This document shows positions 49,098-61,482 of a stretch of 64,000 bases of DNA, piece by piece. The stretch covers positions 102,192,515-102,256,514 of the forward strand of contig NC_073746.1 in NCBI RefSeq assembly GCF_029784135.1, read 5' to 3'. Under the pieces are notes generated by a model. It was not told the origin of the DNA. It was given only the letters and a program-made list of their open reading frames with translations, and searched no databases. The translations under genes and the position numbers were made by a program. This DNA is from Toxorhynchites rutilus septentrionalis. Lineage: Eukaryota; Arthropoda; Insecta; Diptera; Culicidae. The stretch's first letter is position 1. Each line of letters opens with the position of its first letter.

Positions 49098-52000
49098 TCA
49101 CACACGAAGATCGATAATTTTTAAGAAGACGTATATTTGGGACATGTAATCAAGTTCTAACCGAGCCAACACATCTCTCACCGGCACATTGGGCTGTCTT
49201 CCTCTAGCCCGAAGAGAGTTTTCTAAATTCGATCTGGCAACAAGATACACCTCGCACGACCAAACAACGTGTTCGATGTCGTGGTAACCTTGGCCACAAG
49301 TACAGATATTGCCATCGGCAAGATTAAAACGAAAGAGTAGCGCGTCTAACGAACAGTGATTGGACATGAGTCGAGAGAAGGTGCGAATAAAGTCCCGACT
49401 CAAGTCCAGACTTTTGAACCATGGTTTGAGGCTAACCTTAGGGATAATCGAGTGAAGCCACCGACCCAATTCATCTTCGTTCCACTTACGTTGCCAGTTA
49501 ACGATGGTATTTTTACGGACTAAAGAATAAAATTCATTGAATGCGATTTGACGCTGATAAATATCGCCTTCAATTGCACCTACCTTTGCCAATGAGTCAG
49601 CCCTCTCATTACCCGGAATTGAGCAATGTGAGGGGACTCAGACAAAGGTAATGACATAACAGCGTCTGGTTAAAGCACTCAAAATTTCTCGTATTCTCTC
49701 AAGGAAGTACGGCGAGTGCTTTTCCGGCCTCACTGAACGGATAGCTTCGACAGAGCTAAGACTATCCGTTACAATGTAATAGTGTTCAACAGGTCGTGAG
49801 GCGACGCTGTCCAGCGCCCAGTGTATTGCTGCCAATTCAGCAATATACACTGAGCAAGGATTCTGAAGACTGTGGGAGGTGCTAAAAAATTCGTTGAACA
49901 CTCCAAATCCTGTGGACTCATTCATAGAGGACCCATCAGTAAATTACATATTATCACAATTGATACGCCCATATTTTGCATTGAAGATCGTAGGAACGAT
50001 CCCCGATCGATGATAATCTGGAATTCCATGGATTTTCTCCTTCATGAACAGATCAAAATGTACAGAGGAATTGATGTAGTCAGGAAAACAAACACGGTTG
50101 GGAATATACGAAGAAGGATCAACCTGCATGTAGATGAATTCATGATATGAAGTCATGAATCCAGAATGAAAATTTAGCCCGATCAGCTGCTTAAAATTTC
50201 CGATCACCAATGGGTTCATGACCTTACATCGGATGAAGAACCGAAGAGATAATAAATTGAAGCGATCTTTTAGTGGGAGTAGGCCTGCCAAAACCTCGAG
50301 ACTCATGGTATGCGTTGAGGGCATACATCCCAACGCGATACGGAGACAAAGATACTGAATTCGCTCGAGTTTAATGAGGTGTGTTTTGGCAGCTGATTGA
50401 AAACAGAAACTGCCATACTCCATCACTGAGAGAATAGTTGTTCGATACAACATTATAAGATCTTCTGGATGGGCTCCCCACCAGGTGCCGGTAATTGTAC
50501 GGAGAAAGTTTATTCTTTGTTGACATTTTTTACTCAGATACCTAATATGGGCCCCCCAAGTACATTTGGAGTCGAACCATACCCCAAGATACTTGAATGA
50601 CATAGCATGAGTGATCGGTTTACCCAAAAGTTGAAGCTTTGGTTTTGCTGGTCTATGCTTCCTAGAAAAAATCACCATCTCTGTTTTCTCCGTGGAGAAT
50701 TCGATCCCTAGCCCAATGGCTCAGGTTGAAAAATTGTTCAAAGTATCTTGTAAGGGTTCTTGCAGGTCGGATTCTTTTGATCCTACGACAGACACTACAC
50801 CATCATCTGCAAGTTGTCTTAAGCTGCAATTTTGTGTAAGGCAATTGTCAATGTCGCTTACATAGAAGTTGTACAAAAGGGGGCTTAAACATGAGCCCTG
50901 AGGGAGGCCCATGTAAGAGACCCGACTTACTGCCGAATCTCCGTGAGAAAAATTCAAATGTTTCTCACAAAGCAAGTTATATAACATATTATTCAATAGA
51001 GGCGGCAGACCCCGAGAGTGTAATTTGTCTGACAAAACCTCTATTGAAACAGAATCAAAGGCCCCCTTTATGTCCAAGAATACTGAAGCCATTTGTTTTT
51101 TTTCGGCGTAAGCCATTTGAATTTCTGAAGAAAGCAACGCAAGACAATCATTCGTCCCCTTGCCCCTGCGGAACCCATATTGTGTATCTGAGAGTAGGCC
51201 ATTCGTTTCAACCCATCGATCAAGGCGAAACAAGATCATTTTCTCCAACAATTTCCGTATACAAGACAGCATTGCTATTGGGCGGTACGAATTGAAGTCG
51301 GACGCGGGTTTTCCGGGTTTTTGAATAGCTATAATTCGCACTTGTCTCCAATCATCTGGAACAACATTATGCTCCAGAAACCGATTGAATAAATTCAACA
51401 AGCGATGTTTCGCCACATCAGGGAGGTGTTTCAACAAGTTGAACTTAATTCTATCTGTTCCTGGAGCCGAATCGTTACAAGAAAGGAGAGCAAGAGAGAA
51501 TTCTACCATCGAAAACTCGAAATCAAGATCGCACCTATCTTGTGGTATATCTCGAACAATTTTTTGCACAGGAACGGAATCGGGACAAACTTTCCGTGCA
51601 AATTTAAAAATCCATCGATGTGAATATTCTTCGCTTTCACTCGATGGAGAGCGATTTCTCATGTTTCGAGCCACTTTCCATAATTTTATCATTGACGTTT
51701 CTCGTGACAAACCTCCCACGAAAGTTCGCCAATAAGCAAGTTTTTTCCCTTTGATCAAGTTTTTAAATTGATTTTCAAGGTCCAAATACGTTTGAAAATT
51801 CTCAATGGTTCCACGTTTTCAAAAAGCTTTAAATGCGTTCGATTTATCCTGATAAAGCTTGGAACATTGGCTATCCCACCATGGATTGGGAGGCCTTCGA
51901 CGAATAGTGGAGCCTGGGATGGGTTTCGTTTGAGCGCGAACCGCGCTGTCATAGATCAAACGAGAAAGGAAGCTATACTCCTCCAATGGAGGTAAACCAT

Positions 52001-52781
52001 CTCTGGAATTGATGGCTAGAGCAATCGCGTCCGCATATTTTTTCCAGTCAATGTGTCTTGTGAGGTCATATGCCATGTTTATAGATTCAGAAGAATTCGA
52101 CCCAATGGTGATGGAAATTTTGATTGGCAAGTGATCACTACCGTTGGGGTCCTGGATTACATTCCACTTGCAATCTAACGATAGTGAATTCGAGCAAAGC
52201 GAGAGGTCAAGCGCACTTGGGTTAGCAGGAGGTTTAGGAACACGTGTTGTTTCCCCAGTATTCAAAACGGTCATATTGAAGCTGTTATAAAGGTCATATA
52301 TCAACGATGAACGATTGTCGTCGTACTGTTCCCCCCAGGCAGTTCCGTGAGAGTTGAAGTCTCCCAAGATCAATCGTGGCTCAGGAAGGAGTGAACACAT
52401 GTCAACAAGTTGCTTGCGGCTAACCGCAGCTCTCGGAGGCCAATACAAGCTGACAATACAGAGGTCTTTGCCTCTGATGTTTGCATGACAAGCAACAGCT
52501 TCGATCCCTCCAATAGGTGGAAGTCCAATTCTAAAAAATGGGTGGCACTTATTAATCCCCAATAGTACCCCTCCGTATCTGTCATCGCGGTCCAAGCGTA
52601 TTATATTAAAATCGTGGAAAGAGAGATCATTTTGAGAAGAGAGCCAGGTTTCGGACAGAGCAAAAACATCACAATTGAATTTATGAATTAGAAATTTGAA
52701 AGTATCCAATTTAGGGATAAGACTACGACAATTCCACTGTAAAACAGTGATATCTCCGACCTCTCTATTTAAATTAGACAT
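49098..52781 (-). pseudogene. LINE ORF2: endonuclease-RT-RNase H, four nonsense codons
   Basis: 1227 codons from ATG at 52781, with no frameshift. In-frame stops are TGA at 51819-51821, TGA at 50721-50723, TAA at 49944-49946 and TGA at 49638-49640. The AP endonuclease has LQWNCRSL, SETWL, LILGDFNSHG and GSDHLPI. The RT has FNSYRPIAMLSC, DIKGAFDSV, GLPQGSCLSPLLY and LADD (in place of the more usual YADD/FADD). The RNase H has FTDGSS, AELAAIHWAL, TDSLSS and HCSIPGNERADS. The other copy in cnk intron 1 has TGG where 49638 has TGA. Confidence 0.88.
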
Positions 52782-54318
52782 CAAGAGAGATAATCATTGC
52801 AAGAAGGGGCCATGTTTGCATCAATTGCTGCAAAATTGTCTTTAACACTGGAAGCATTGAGATGACAATGGTTCTGATGGAGTCGGAAACGTTAAAACAC
52901 GTGAAGATTTGATCCACAAGGTCAGTCAACTTTATAAATCCCGATTGGGAAGTTGAACTAGACGGAAAAACAGGGACAGTTGGGGTTTTTGATGTCCCCT
53001 CGAGTGCTGGGCCGTTCAAAGGTGAACCATTCCCACGGAAACCAGGAGGAACCTGATTTTGCTTGTCCGCTGCACTCGATTTTTTAGACATGCTAACAGG
53101 GGGTATAACCGGTGGGGCTTGTCCTTGAACTTTGGGAGTGGTCACATTTTTGCGCCGGGGATTCCCTTGGAAAATGAACGGTGTGCCCGCTTCCATTTCG
53201 TCAACGGGCAACGTGGCGAAGACATTTTGAGTGTTGATTGATTGTTGTTGGGCAAGTGGAGAAGCGCCCTTTAAAATATCCGCAAAAGTGCGTTTTGAGC
53301 GTTCCTTCAAAGAGCGCTTCTGTTTCTCCCAGCGACTCTTGTAAGTTTCACAAGCTGAGAGCACGTGTGGGGATCCCCCGCAATATGGACACTTATGCTC
53401 AGTCGCACTGCAGGATTCCCCCACATGTTGCTCTCCGCAAGTTGCACAGCGCTCCTTGTTGGCACAATAATCTGAAGTGTGACCAACTGACTTGCATTTG
53501 TTGCAAGTCATGGGCTTTGGCACGAAGAGTCGCACAGGCAGTCTCAATTTGTCCACCATGACGTAGTCAGGGAGGGCCGAACCAGCAAAAGTTACTCGAA
53601 ACGAGTCTGACGGCGTGAATTTCGTTTTTCCCTCTTCTTGGGATACTTTACCTAGTTGGCGACTGTCCAAAATTTTAACGCCCACCAAAGGGAGTCTTTT
53701 GAATTTACCAACTCCTTCTTTTATCAATTGGCACGTCAGACCCGTTTCAGTTACCACCCCCGAGATTTCTACGTCATGGGAGGGCACGTAGACACGATGC
53801 TCTAGGGTGAACCTCTCGTCGATCACAATTGCATTTGCGTGTTTCCGATCACTCACGACAACACGCAGTTTGTTCGGCCTAACCTTAGAGATTTCGACCA
53901 CGGAGGAATAAAATCTTGCCAGATCTTTCGAAACCTGAATGACATTAATAGATTTTCCTTTAGGTTTGGGCCGGAAAAAAACAACCCATGGACCAGCTCC
54001 AGGTGCATCGTTTGGATAGACCTTGACACGAGGAGAGGAAACAACTGAGGGGGAGGACGAGGTCGATTGTTGAGCGGGAGCGGGATCAGTAGGACTGGGA
54101 GGCAAGTTCGGGAGTTGAACGGAAGCGGGAGATTGAGGGGGCGAAGAGGAAAAGTTTGCCAATTTTCTTGAGGGGGGCTTGTTGAGGTTAATTAACTCTT
54201 TCTCTGAAGAGACATCTTCTGAGGGGGGAACGCGTTTGAGCGACTTCCCAGCCCCCGTTGTAGCTAGTGAGGAGGAAACAGTAGTTTCAATCTCCATTTC
54301 AACTTGACCTTCTGCCAT
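52774..54318 (-). CDS. LINE ORF1: nucleic-acid-binding protein, intact
   Basis: 514 aa, ATG at 54318, TAA at 52774-52776. The acidic and Pro/Ser-rich N-terminus is followed by a central RNA-binding-type region (VYVPSHDVEISGVVTE) and three zinc knuckles: CNKCKSVGHTSDYC, CATCGEQHVGESC and CPYCGGSPHVLSAC. This is the ORF1 plan of I-type LINEs, whose product coats the element RNA. No stop or frameshift. Its stop overlaps the ORF2 start by 8 nt. Confidence 0.9.
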   Translation of the reverse strand: MAEGQVEMEIETTVSSSLATTGAGKSLKRVPPSEDVSSEKELINLNKPPSRKLANFSSSPPQSPASVQLPNLPPSPTDPAPAQQSTSSSPSVVSSPRVKVYPNDAPGAGPWVVFFRPKPKGKSINVIQVSKDLARFYSSVVEISKVRPNKLRVVVSDRKHANAIVIDERFTLEHRVYVPSHDVEISGVVTETGLTCQLIKEGVGKFKRLPLVGVKILDSRQLGKVSQEEGKTKFTPSDSFRVTFAGSALPDYVMVDKLRLPVRLFVPKPMTCNKCKSVGHTSDYCANKERCATCGEQHVGESCSATEHKCPYCGGSPHVLSACETYKSRWEKQKRSLKERSKRTFADILKGASPLAQQQSINTQNVFATLPVDEMEAGTPFIFQGNPRRKNVTTPKVQGQAPPVIPPVSMSKKSSAADKQNQVPPGFRGNGSPLNGPALEGTSKTPTVPVFPSSSTSQSGFIKLTDLVDQIFTCFNVSDSIRTIVISMLPVLKTILQQLMQTWPLLAMIISLDV

Positions 54319-55515
54319 TACGGCAGATATGAAATAATATAATTTTGAATTCTTCTATCTTCCTAAACCTAATATATATATTATACCTAAATCTCACACC
54401 AATGCGAATGAAATGAAACGGTGTCCCAATCGAACCGCGTGGCAATCGCTCGGTACAGCTGCAACGGTAAATCGCACCACCACACGATGATGGAATCGAT
54501 GACGATGATAAAGCACACACAGCGATGATACGGCACACGCACCGCGCCCGCGGTGGAGAACTTCTTCCTCACGCTGGTTGTGATTGCTGCTCTTCTCACT
54601 CGCGCAATAAAGAGAACCCCGTTAGGGCGAAATAACTTCACCAGCCACTGATAACGGTATAATCTCCACTGTATGATAGACGCGAACAAATTTGCGACCG
54701 ATGTCTTCGGACTGCATCATTTGTATTTATCATTTGTATTTATTATTGTGTATTGTTTATTATTGTGCGTCTTCATATTCAGATGATGGTTCAGAATTTG
54801 TTGCATCTGATTCTATATCGGAACAATTTTTATTTATGTTCCTCAAATTTTTCAATAACTCAGTTCTATTTCATATTCATTTCCTGAATTTATAGGTCTA
54901 AAGAAGTAAAATAAACAACAAGAATCGCTGCATAGAGATTCGAACAACAAGTACTGGTTTAGCTTTACAGAAATTGAAACTTATCAAGTATACGCCCAAG
55001 TCCACAATTTACCATTTACTTGTATGTTATCATGTGATGGTTATCGAAAAATAATGAAAACTGTCATTTCAATACAAAGCCGAACTGTTCATATAAGAAA
55101 TTCACTCCATTCATTAGTGACGGTCATTTGATTATCTAAAATTCGCAAGCAGTCAAAATGACTGCTCTTGTGTAATATAGGTATAACACATATGTATGTA
55201 CCGGAAATGAAAGAGGGGGAGGTAACTGCTGTTATAAATAAACGTGTTTATATGTTGTACAAAAAGTTAAATTTTTCTAAAAAACACGTGGTATTATATA
55301 TATAGTTGTTTTTCTAATTGAAATTCAAAAGCAGTCAAAATGACTTCCTTGGGCAATCTAGTGTTAAACAATAGTTTTCTTCTTAAAAAACCCGAGTGTA
55401 TTACTAAACTGAAATGCTTGAAGCTCCTGGTAGACAAATACGTTAGAAAACTTTGACTGCGTTTTCTCAGTTTGCTGATTTGTGAACATGGAACAATTGT
55501 GTGTAGAACGGCAGT

Positions 55516-56219
55516 ATAATCAATACATAATTTTATTTTTATCATCCGTTGAATATGATACACTTTTGCAAACAATTATTCTGCTCTTTAAAAACAACTA
55601 CTTCAACATAATAAAACCAGTAGTTACTCAAATAATGTTTTTTCTGCGTAGCCGAAATTATCAGAACTTCACACTTTTGATGAACAAAGATTTTGTCGCT
55701 TGAGACACTTATTTGATTATTCAAATAACATATGAGACATTTATACAAACAGTTATTCTGATATTTGTGAACAATCTTTTCCATCACACCAGAGTGTTAC
55801 AATGGCTTAATTCTACTGTTATGATTTTTTCCCACATTTCTATGCATTCAACGCACTGTGCGTTATCTGGTGTTGGTGACTACTTTGTTTGATACTGAGT
55901 ACTGGTATCTATTACTCATAGGTGCACCGTATTGATTCGTGAACAGGTTCTCTAGACATAGAGCTTCGTTTAGGAAAAGCATAAACCGATATTTGGTTGG
56001 GTGAAATATAAGATTAGCATGGTTTCTTGCTGTGGTGGCTGAGAGCAGACAAACGACCACAAAGAGTTAAAGGTGCAAAAATGTTTTAATATAAAAATAA
56101 AGAATTAATTGTTCTTCCAAAAATATTAAAAAAAAAATTACTAAATCACAGTTTGGATAAGCTTTGCACAGTGGCGATATCGTAACCAATGAGGTACATC
56201 CGAGGTGCGATTATTGCTA
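55516..56219. other. unannotated spacer
   Basis: No gene. Several ATTTG/ACAATTATTCTG echoes only. Confidence 0.35.
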
Positions 56220-57175
56220 GTTGAAAAACAGTTTTGATGAATTTTCGTACTTTTCTTCGGATACCTCCATCAAAGTTTGGCTGCCTGTTGGCCATCCTCA
56301 GCGGCCATTTTATTCCAAGATCTCTTCATTTCTGCAGCATCCCGAGTCACTTTGGTGCCCTTCTTCAATTCCGCTTGACAATTGGCCAATATTTTTCGAT
56401 AGCGCGGAATTGCGAGGATTGAGATCTTTTTCAATGTAATCGATCCCATTGTCACGGTGTCACGGAAGCACCTCTCGAATGAGGTGGCAGCTTGCCATAT
56501 CTGGCCAAAACTTCACCGGACGATTCTGCAAGCACTCTCTCCTACACATTTTCGCGTCCATTGTCATGTTTGTGACGAGAACCTAGGTTTTCTGTCCACA
56601 CCTGCAAATCCATTGACAAATCAAGAACTTCCTGGAAAATTTAGCAGCAAAAACGAACTTAAATTTTGTGGGAGCGTCTCTTCTAGCAGTGGTCTTATAG
56701 AATTTTGGGCCTGGGAGCTGTCCAAAATCCATCTTCACGTACGTTTTGTCATCCATTAGCATGCATCCTTCGGACTCCGTCAAAATACTGTTGTACAATT
56801 TTCGAGAGCGTCTTTCGGACACTAGATTATGCTTCAGCGTGCTGTTTGGTTGCTTGCAGGCACAAAAGTTACGATAACCTTCTCACATATGGATTCTCTG
56901 GATAGTATTTTGATTAGATTTGTGTTTGTGGCGAAGTCGTAGTCCGAAAGTCCCGGTTTTGCGTGCAGATTTGTATTTATTTCAATACCTTCAACCGATC
57001 GTATGTTCCACTATGACGCGTCCAACAGTTGCACGTTTACGACAACGTTTCAGCACATCATACACTGTCGATTTAGCCACTGTCAGCGATTACGCGATTT
57101 TAGCATCTGATCTCGGCATCCATCCTGCACAACCTTTTCAAAACAAAACGGATCAACTGAAATTTTAACCGTCGA
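56220..57175 (-). pseudogene. Tc1/mariner-superfamily transposase relic
   Basis: Minus-strand frames in pieces: an HTH-like CRMDAEIRC... start near 57130, then CMLMDDKTYVKMDFGQLPG at 56760 (first catalytic Asp context) with KFVFAAKFSRKFLICQWICRCG after it. The C-terminal KISILAIPRYRKILANCQ, ending in WNKMAAEDGQQAAKL, lies at 56440-56270. Several stops and shifts. Subfamily not assigned. Confidence 0.6.
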
Positions 57176-58004
57176 AAGATACAGATTTTCCAAACAATTA
57201 GCTGTCAAAAAATTTGAAATACATCTACTCCGATCGTTACTATAAAATAAACAGTGATTCCGAATTCTAACTTCTAACGAATTCTAATTGAAATGTTTTT
57301 GCGATGGTAACGCACTATTCCATTCTCTTGGAGTTTCTATCGAAAGGATTCTTAGTATTTTTGACCAATTATCCTTGTGAATGAAAAGAAGAAAGTCTTG
57401 TTGTACTACTAGATTAATTTGGAAACCAGGGTCTCAAACTACGGTTACTTTTCACCACAGATCAGTGTCTTTTCAAACATAACTTAGCTTTGTTTAGACA
57501 ATGTTGCTGAAATTGCTGTTAATTATGATTATTTTATTAGAATTCTGCAACATAAAAGGGAAGAAATGTTTTCGATTAATGAAGTGCAAACTTTTCTTAA
57601 ACTAAAAAAAAACTAAAACTGTTTCAAAGTAGCATTAGTAAATACCTACCTGTTGAGAGAGACGAAAACATTTTGTTTGATGAATGGACAATTATTAAAG
57701 GAATTATAATTAATTAGATAGAAAGGTGGAACAAAGATCCGTGCCAGTCGTAATTACTGAAATTTGATCTGGAATTTGAAAAATTTTATGATGAAATTTT
57801 CAGAAATCATAGTAAAGTTGCTTCCTTATCTGAATATAGTTTCCTTGTAGAGAACAAAGCAGTTACATCCAATAATGTGTGATTGTTTGTTTTTTTCGCG
57901 GTTCCATTCACTCAATAAAATTGGAGGAGCTATAAATAGTCGACGGGGACAGATGATTTCGGCTTCAATGATATGTTGTTTTTTTCTATTTGAGTAAATT
58001 AAAA
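57176..58004. other. unannotated spacer
   Basis: AT-rich. No gene or recognised repeat. Confidence 0.4.
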
Positions 58005-59215
58005 TTGAAATCATGAGTTTTTGGGTGAAAACCCATCAATAACTTTGAGCAGAATTAAGATATTGCCAAATTCTGCCTCGCAAAATGTTGGTACTGATAA
58101 GCTCTAAAAGTCGTACGAAGACAATTTTGATGTGGAATTTTAAATATAAAAGTTAGAGTAAAAAAACGTTTTTTCATGGTTACTCTAATGCAACTTAGTT
58201 AAAAAACAACTTTGTGGGGGATATTTATGTTTTAGACAAAAACTGTCTTCGACAAAATTGTTGCATATGATAGCGCACATTTATATATTATCAAAAATAG
58301 GATGACCAAAATTGTCGATGAAATAAAAAATCTAACTTTATTATCTTTATAGATAGAGATAAACATAGTTCGACAACGTTGTAGCTCTAATTATTTTAAA
58401 CAACTTTGTAGAACAAAGTTTTTTTTTGTTTCTTTTAATATAATCGATTTCGCGCTTTTTTCCTAGGTTGCATTAGGGTGACCATGAAAGAGCGGGTGTT
58501 TTTCCTCTAACTTTTATATTTCAAATTCTACATCAAAATTGTCTTCGTACGACTTTTAGAGCTTATCACGACAAACATTTTGCGATGCAGAGCTTGTCAA
58601 TATCTTAATTTTACTCAAAGTTATTGATGGTTTTTACCCAAAAACTCATTTTTTTTAAATTTTAATTTAGTCAAACACGAATAACAACATAGTTTTCAAA
58701 ATCACACATCATGTAGCGTGAACTATGCTGTTTTAAATAAAGCCAATAAGCTTTGTTTATGTTTTCCCCAGAAAGAATGACAAACAATTGCAGAGAGCGT
58801 ATTTTTTGGGAAGAAATATCAATAACTTTCAGTGAAGTTGAGATATTGACAAGTTATGCATCGCAAAATGTTTATATTAGTAAGCTATAAAAGTCTTTCC
58901 GAGACAGTTTGTATGTAGGATTAAAAATATAAAAGTTAGAGCGAAAAAACAGTTTTTTTTCATGGTGACCCTAACGCAAGTTGGAAAAAAAAGGTTATTA
59001 AAAGGTAAAAAAGGCTATGTTGGTTATTTCAAGAGATGGAAAAAATACTTTATTCTACAAAAATGTCTTAAATAAATAGGCCTACCATGTTTTCCTTTAT
59101 CTATAAAGATAAGAAAGTTAGATTTTTTATTTCATCGACAATTTTGGCCACCCTATTTTTGATAACATAAAAATGAGCGCTCTATTATATGTAACAACTT
59201 TTGTCTAGAGAATAA
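58005..59215. repeat. compound inverted repeat cluster
   Basis: A block P (58020-58190, with ATCAATAACTTTGAG and AAAAGTCGTACGAAGACAAT) recurs inverted at 58490-58650 and in direct sense at 58805-58975. A block Q (58255-58370, with GATGACCAAAATTGTCGATG) recurs inverted at 59095-59210. The order is P, Q, inverted P, P, inverted Q. This looks like two linked foldback elements. No coding. Confidence 0.65.
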
Positions 59216-59708
59216 CTGTCGAGCTCTCAATGCTAATTTCCACTTAAATGCACTTCCTGGACCATTGTGTATATAAAGTGACTCGAATAGATTTTGTAGG
59301 AATCGTTTAGGACGATTTAAAAATATGCAACCAGACACGAGTCGATAATATTCCATCATTACAACGCTCGGCCTTATGTTACTGATCATGTTAAAAACTA
59401 TTTGACAACAATGGGTGGGAAACTCTGACTCACCCGCTTTATTGCCTATACCTTGCCGCTTCCGACTACCATTTGTTTCAATGAATGCAAAACGCATTGA
59501 GTGGAATATACTTAACTTCAGAACAGAGTGTCACGGATGACGGATCTCTATAGTATCATGTCTGAAAAAGCACCTAAAACTACTGAGAACCAGAGCAGAG
59601 GGTTCAAAGCCCCTAAGGATGATAATGTAATAATAATTGTAATACACTGAGTTTCATAACTATAGAACCATAGAGATATATAAGAAGTCGGTTGAATTTA
59701 TGTATATT
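59216..59708. other. unannotated spacer
   Basis: Contains the diverged partner (59585-59630) of the repeat near 9940. No gene. Confidence 0.4.
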
Positions 59709-60922
59709 AGGGTGCCAATGAATGCATAGGAAAAATCAACCCTAAAATTTTAAAAAGTTACCCTATACAAAATGTTCACCACCTCGAAAAAACACCCTAT
59801 GCCGAATTTCAGCTCAATCGGACTTAAGGGAGAGTGGCGAAAAGCGGTCAAAGTTTGAGTTTTTTGAAAATCGAAAAATCACCCAAGGGGGGAGTAAAGG
59901 AAATCGAGATTTTCGAAAAAAAAATGTTGATGCCAAAATGGCATGAAACGTCGAGATCTAGTGTCATCTCGAAAAAAATTTTTTTTGTTGAAAATCGGCA
60001 CTCTGGGACTGGGTTTTTTTTCGACATGCGAAACGAAAAGTATGGTTAGGGTGCCAATAAAAATAGTTATCTCGATTTTTCATTCGGAACTTGCTGCGAA
60101 ATGTTGATTTGCACAATAATATACCCTATGCAAAATATTAGCTCCATTTACTGGTGTCGCAGACGTTAAAATATGAGTTTTTTTGAAAATCGAAAAATCA
60201 GCGGAAATCGGAGTTTTAAAAAAAAATTGATGCCAAAAGTCCTCAAATTGCATGACACGTTGAGATTTACAGTTATCTAAAAAAATTTTTTTTCAAAGAT
60301 CAATTTTTCAAACAGAAAAACGACCAAGTGCGAAAAAACATTTTTTTGACAAAAAATTTTTTCGATATAACTGAAAATTTCGATGAGTAATGCAATTGAA
60401 AGACATTTGGCATCAGAAAATTTTTTTTGAAACCTCGATTTTCGGTGATTTTTCGTTAACTTTTGTGACACCAGTAAATGAAGTCCGAATGAGCTATTAT
60501 TTTGCATAGGGTATATTATTGTGCAAATCAACATTTCGTAGCAAGTTCGGATTTAAAACGAGATAACTATTTTTATTATCACCTTAAACCATACTTTTCG
60601 TTTCGCATGTCGAAAAAAAAAAAAAAGTCCCAGAGTGTCGATTTTTGACAAAAAAAATTTTTTCGAGATGACACTAGATCTCGACGTTTCATGCAATTTT
60701 AAGACATTTGGCATACATTTTTTTTCGAAAACCTCGATTTCCTTCACTCCCCCCTTAGGTGATTTTTCGATTTTGAAAAAACTCGAACTTTAACCGCTTT
60801 GCGCCACTCTCCCTTAAGTCCGATTGAGCTGATATTTTGCATAGGATGTTTTTTCGAGGTGGTGAACATTTTTTATGGGGTAACTTATTGAAACTCGAGA
60901 TGACCATTTTCATTGGCACCCT
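59709..60922. mobile_element. palindromic foldback MITE, about 1.2 kb
   Basis: The termini AGGGTGCCAATGA at 59709 and TCATTGGCACCCT ending at 60922 are exact inverses. The arms pair along nearly their whole length (ACTTAAGGGAGAGTGGCG at 59823 with CGCCACTCTCCCTTAAGT near 60802; CATGCGAAACGAAAAGTATG at 60024 with its inverse near 60590), with the centre near 60315. Each arm holds two versions of a unit with GAAAATCGAAAAATCA. Host TA-rich sequence on both sides (ATT/AAT). No coding. Confidence 0.85.
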
Positions 60923-61482
60923 AATGTATATAGTAAATTCTGCTCAAAATTCAAAGCTTGTGGGAAAATACAGTATATCTGTGCTTAAAAAGAGCCAGTG
61001 GCCCATTATGTTTTTTAATGGATAAGATCATGAGAATTAATCAAGCTTCGCGATCAGCACATAAGAGAAGAGCATGATCTATTGATGTAGATATTGCGCA
61101 TAAGAAAAAAACAAACAAAAAATAAGCGATTCGTTGAGTGTGTGATTTTTGAATTAAAAATGAATAAAGACAATATTAAAGTTCAACTTCTGAACAACAC
61201 CATTCAAATTTAAGATGGTCGAGTCTTATCGATTCATTATTTAAAATTACGCTTTGGATGTTAAGTTATTTAGGTGCCCGAAGCCATAGTGGATTTTTTT
61301 CCGAGTAAAATCAACCAGCTATGAGAAAACAGATCTCAACGGCAAACAACAACTGGAATGTTATTCAGTGAATACAAATTCACATCGCTTCCCCGAATTC
61401 CGATCGTATTATTCTTCAAACTACGTCACTACGTCAAAGCATAAACAATTGATGAACGTATTGGTAAACACCAAACTGGATT
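60923..61482. other. spacer downstream of the peroxidase gene
   Basis: No gene seen. Confidence 0.45.

Larger units (their letters stand above)
48721..54715 (-). mobile_element. full-length I-type LINE with A-tail and target duplication
   Basis: About 6.0 kb. The 5' end at about 54714-54715 starts CAGTCCGAAGAC on the minus strand, like the CAGT initiator of I-type elements with internal promoters. It is followed by a 5'UTR of nearly 400 nt, ORF1, ORF2, a 3'UTR and an A-tail (T13 from 48721). An 11-bp duplication ATCATTTGTAT flanks it (48710-48720 and 54716-54726). The endonuclease-RT-RNase H order puts it in the I superfamily. The closest named family cannot be given without a search. Confidence 0.9.
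48427..55367. mobile_element. piggyBac-like MITE (TTAA target) split by a LINE
   Basis: TTAA lies at 48427-48430 and 55364-55367. The inverted ends are CGCTAGA... and, reversed, CACTAGATTGCCC. AGCAGTCAAAATGACT recurs inside near both ends. Removing it leaves CATTTCATTAAACAATAG, which matches the uninterrupted MITE M. TTAA plus CACTAGA-type ends fits piggyBac-related MITEs (inference). No transposase. Confidence 0.65.
47905..55515. mobile_element. MITE M, copy 3, carrying a SINE and a TTAA element
   Basis: Left end TATTCTACGCATAGCTGTCC at 47905. The right end finishes GTGTGTAGAACGGCAG then TA at about 55515. Removing the SINE (48051-48341) and the TTAA element (48431-55363) leaves a sequence collinear with copies 1 and 2. 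Confidence 0.7.
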
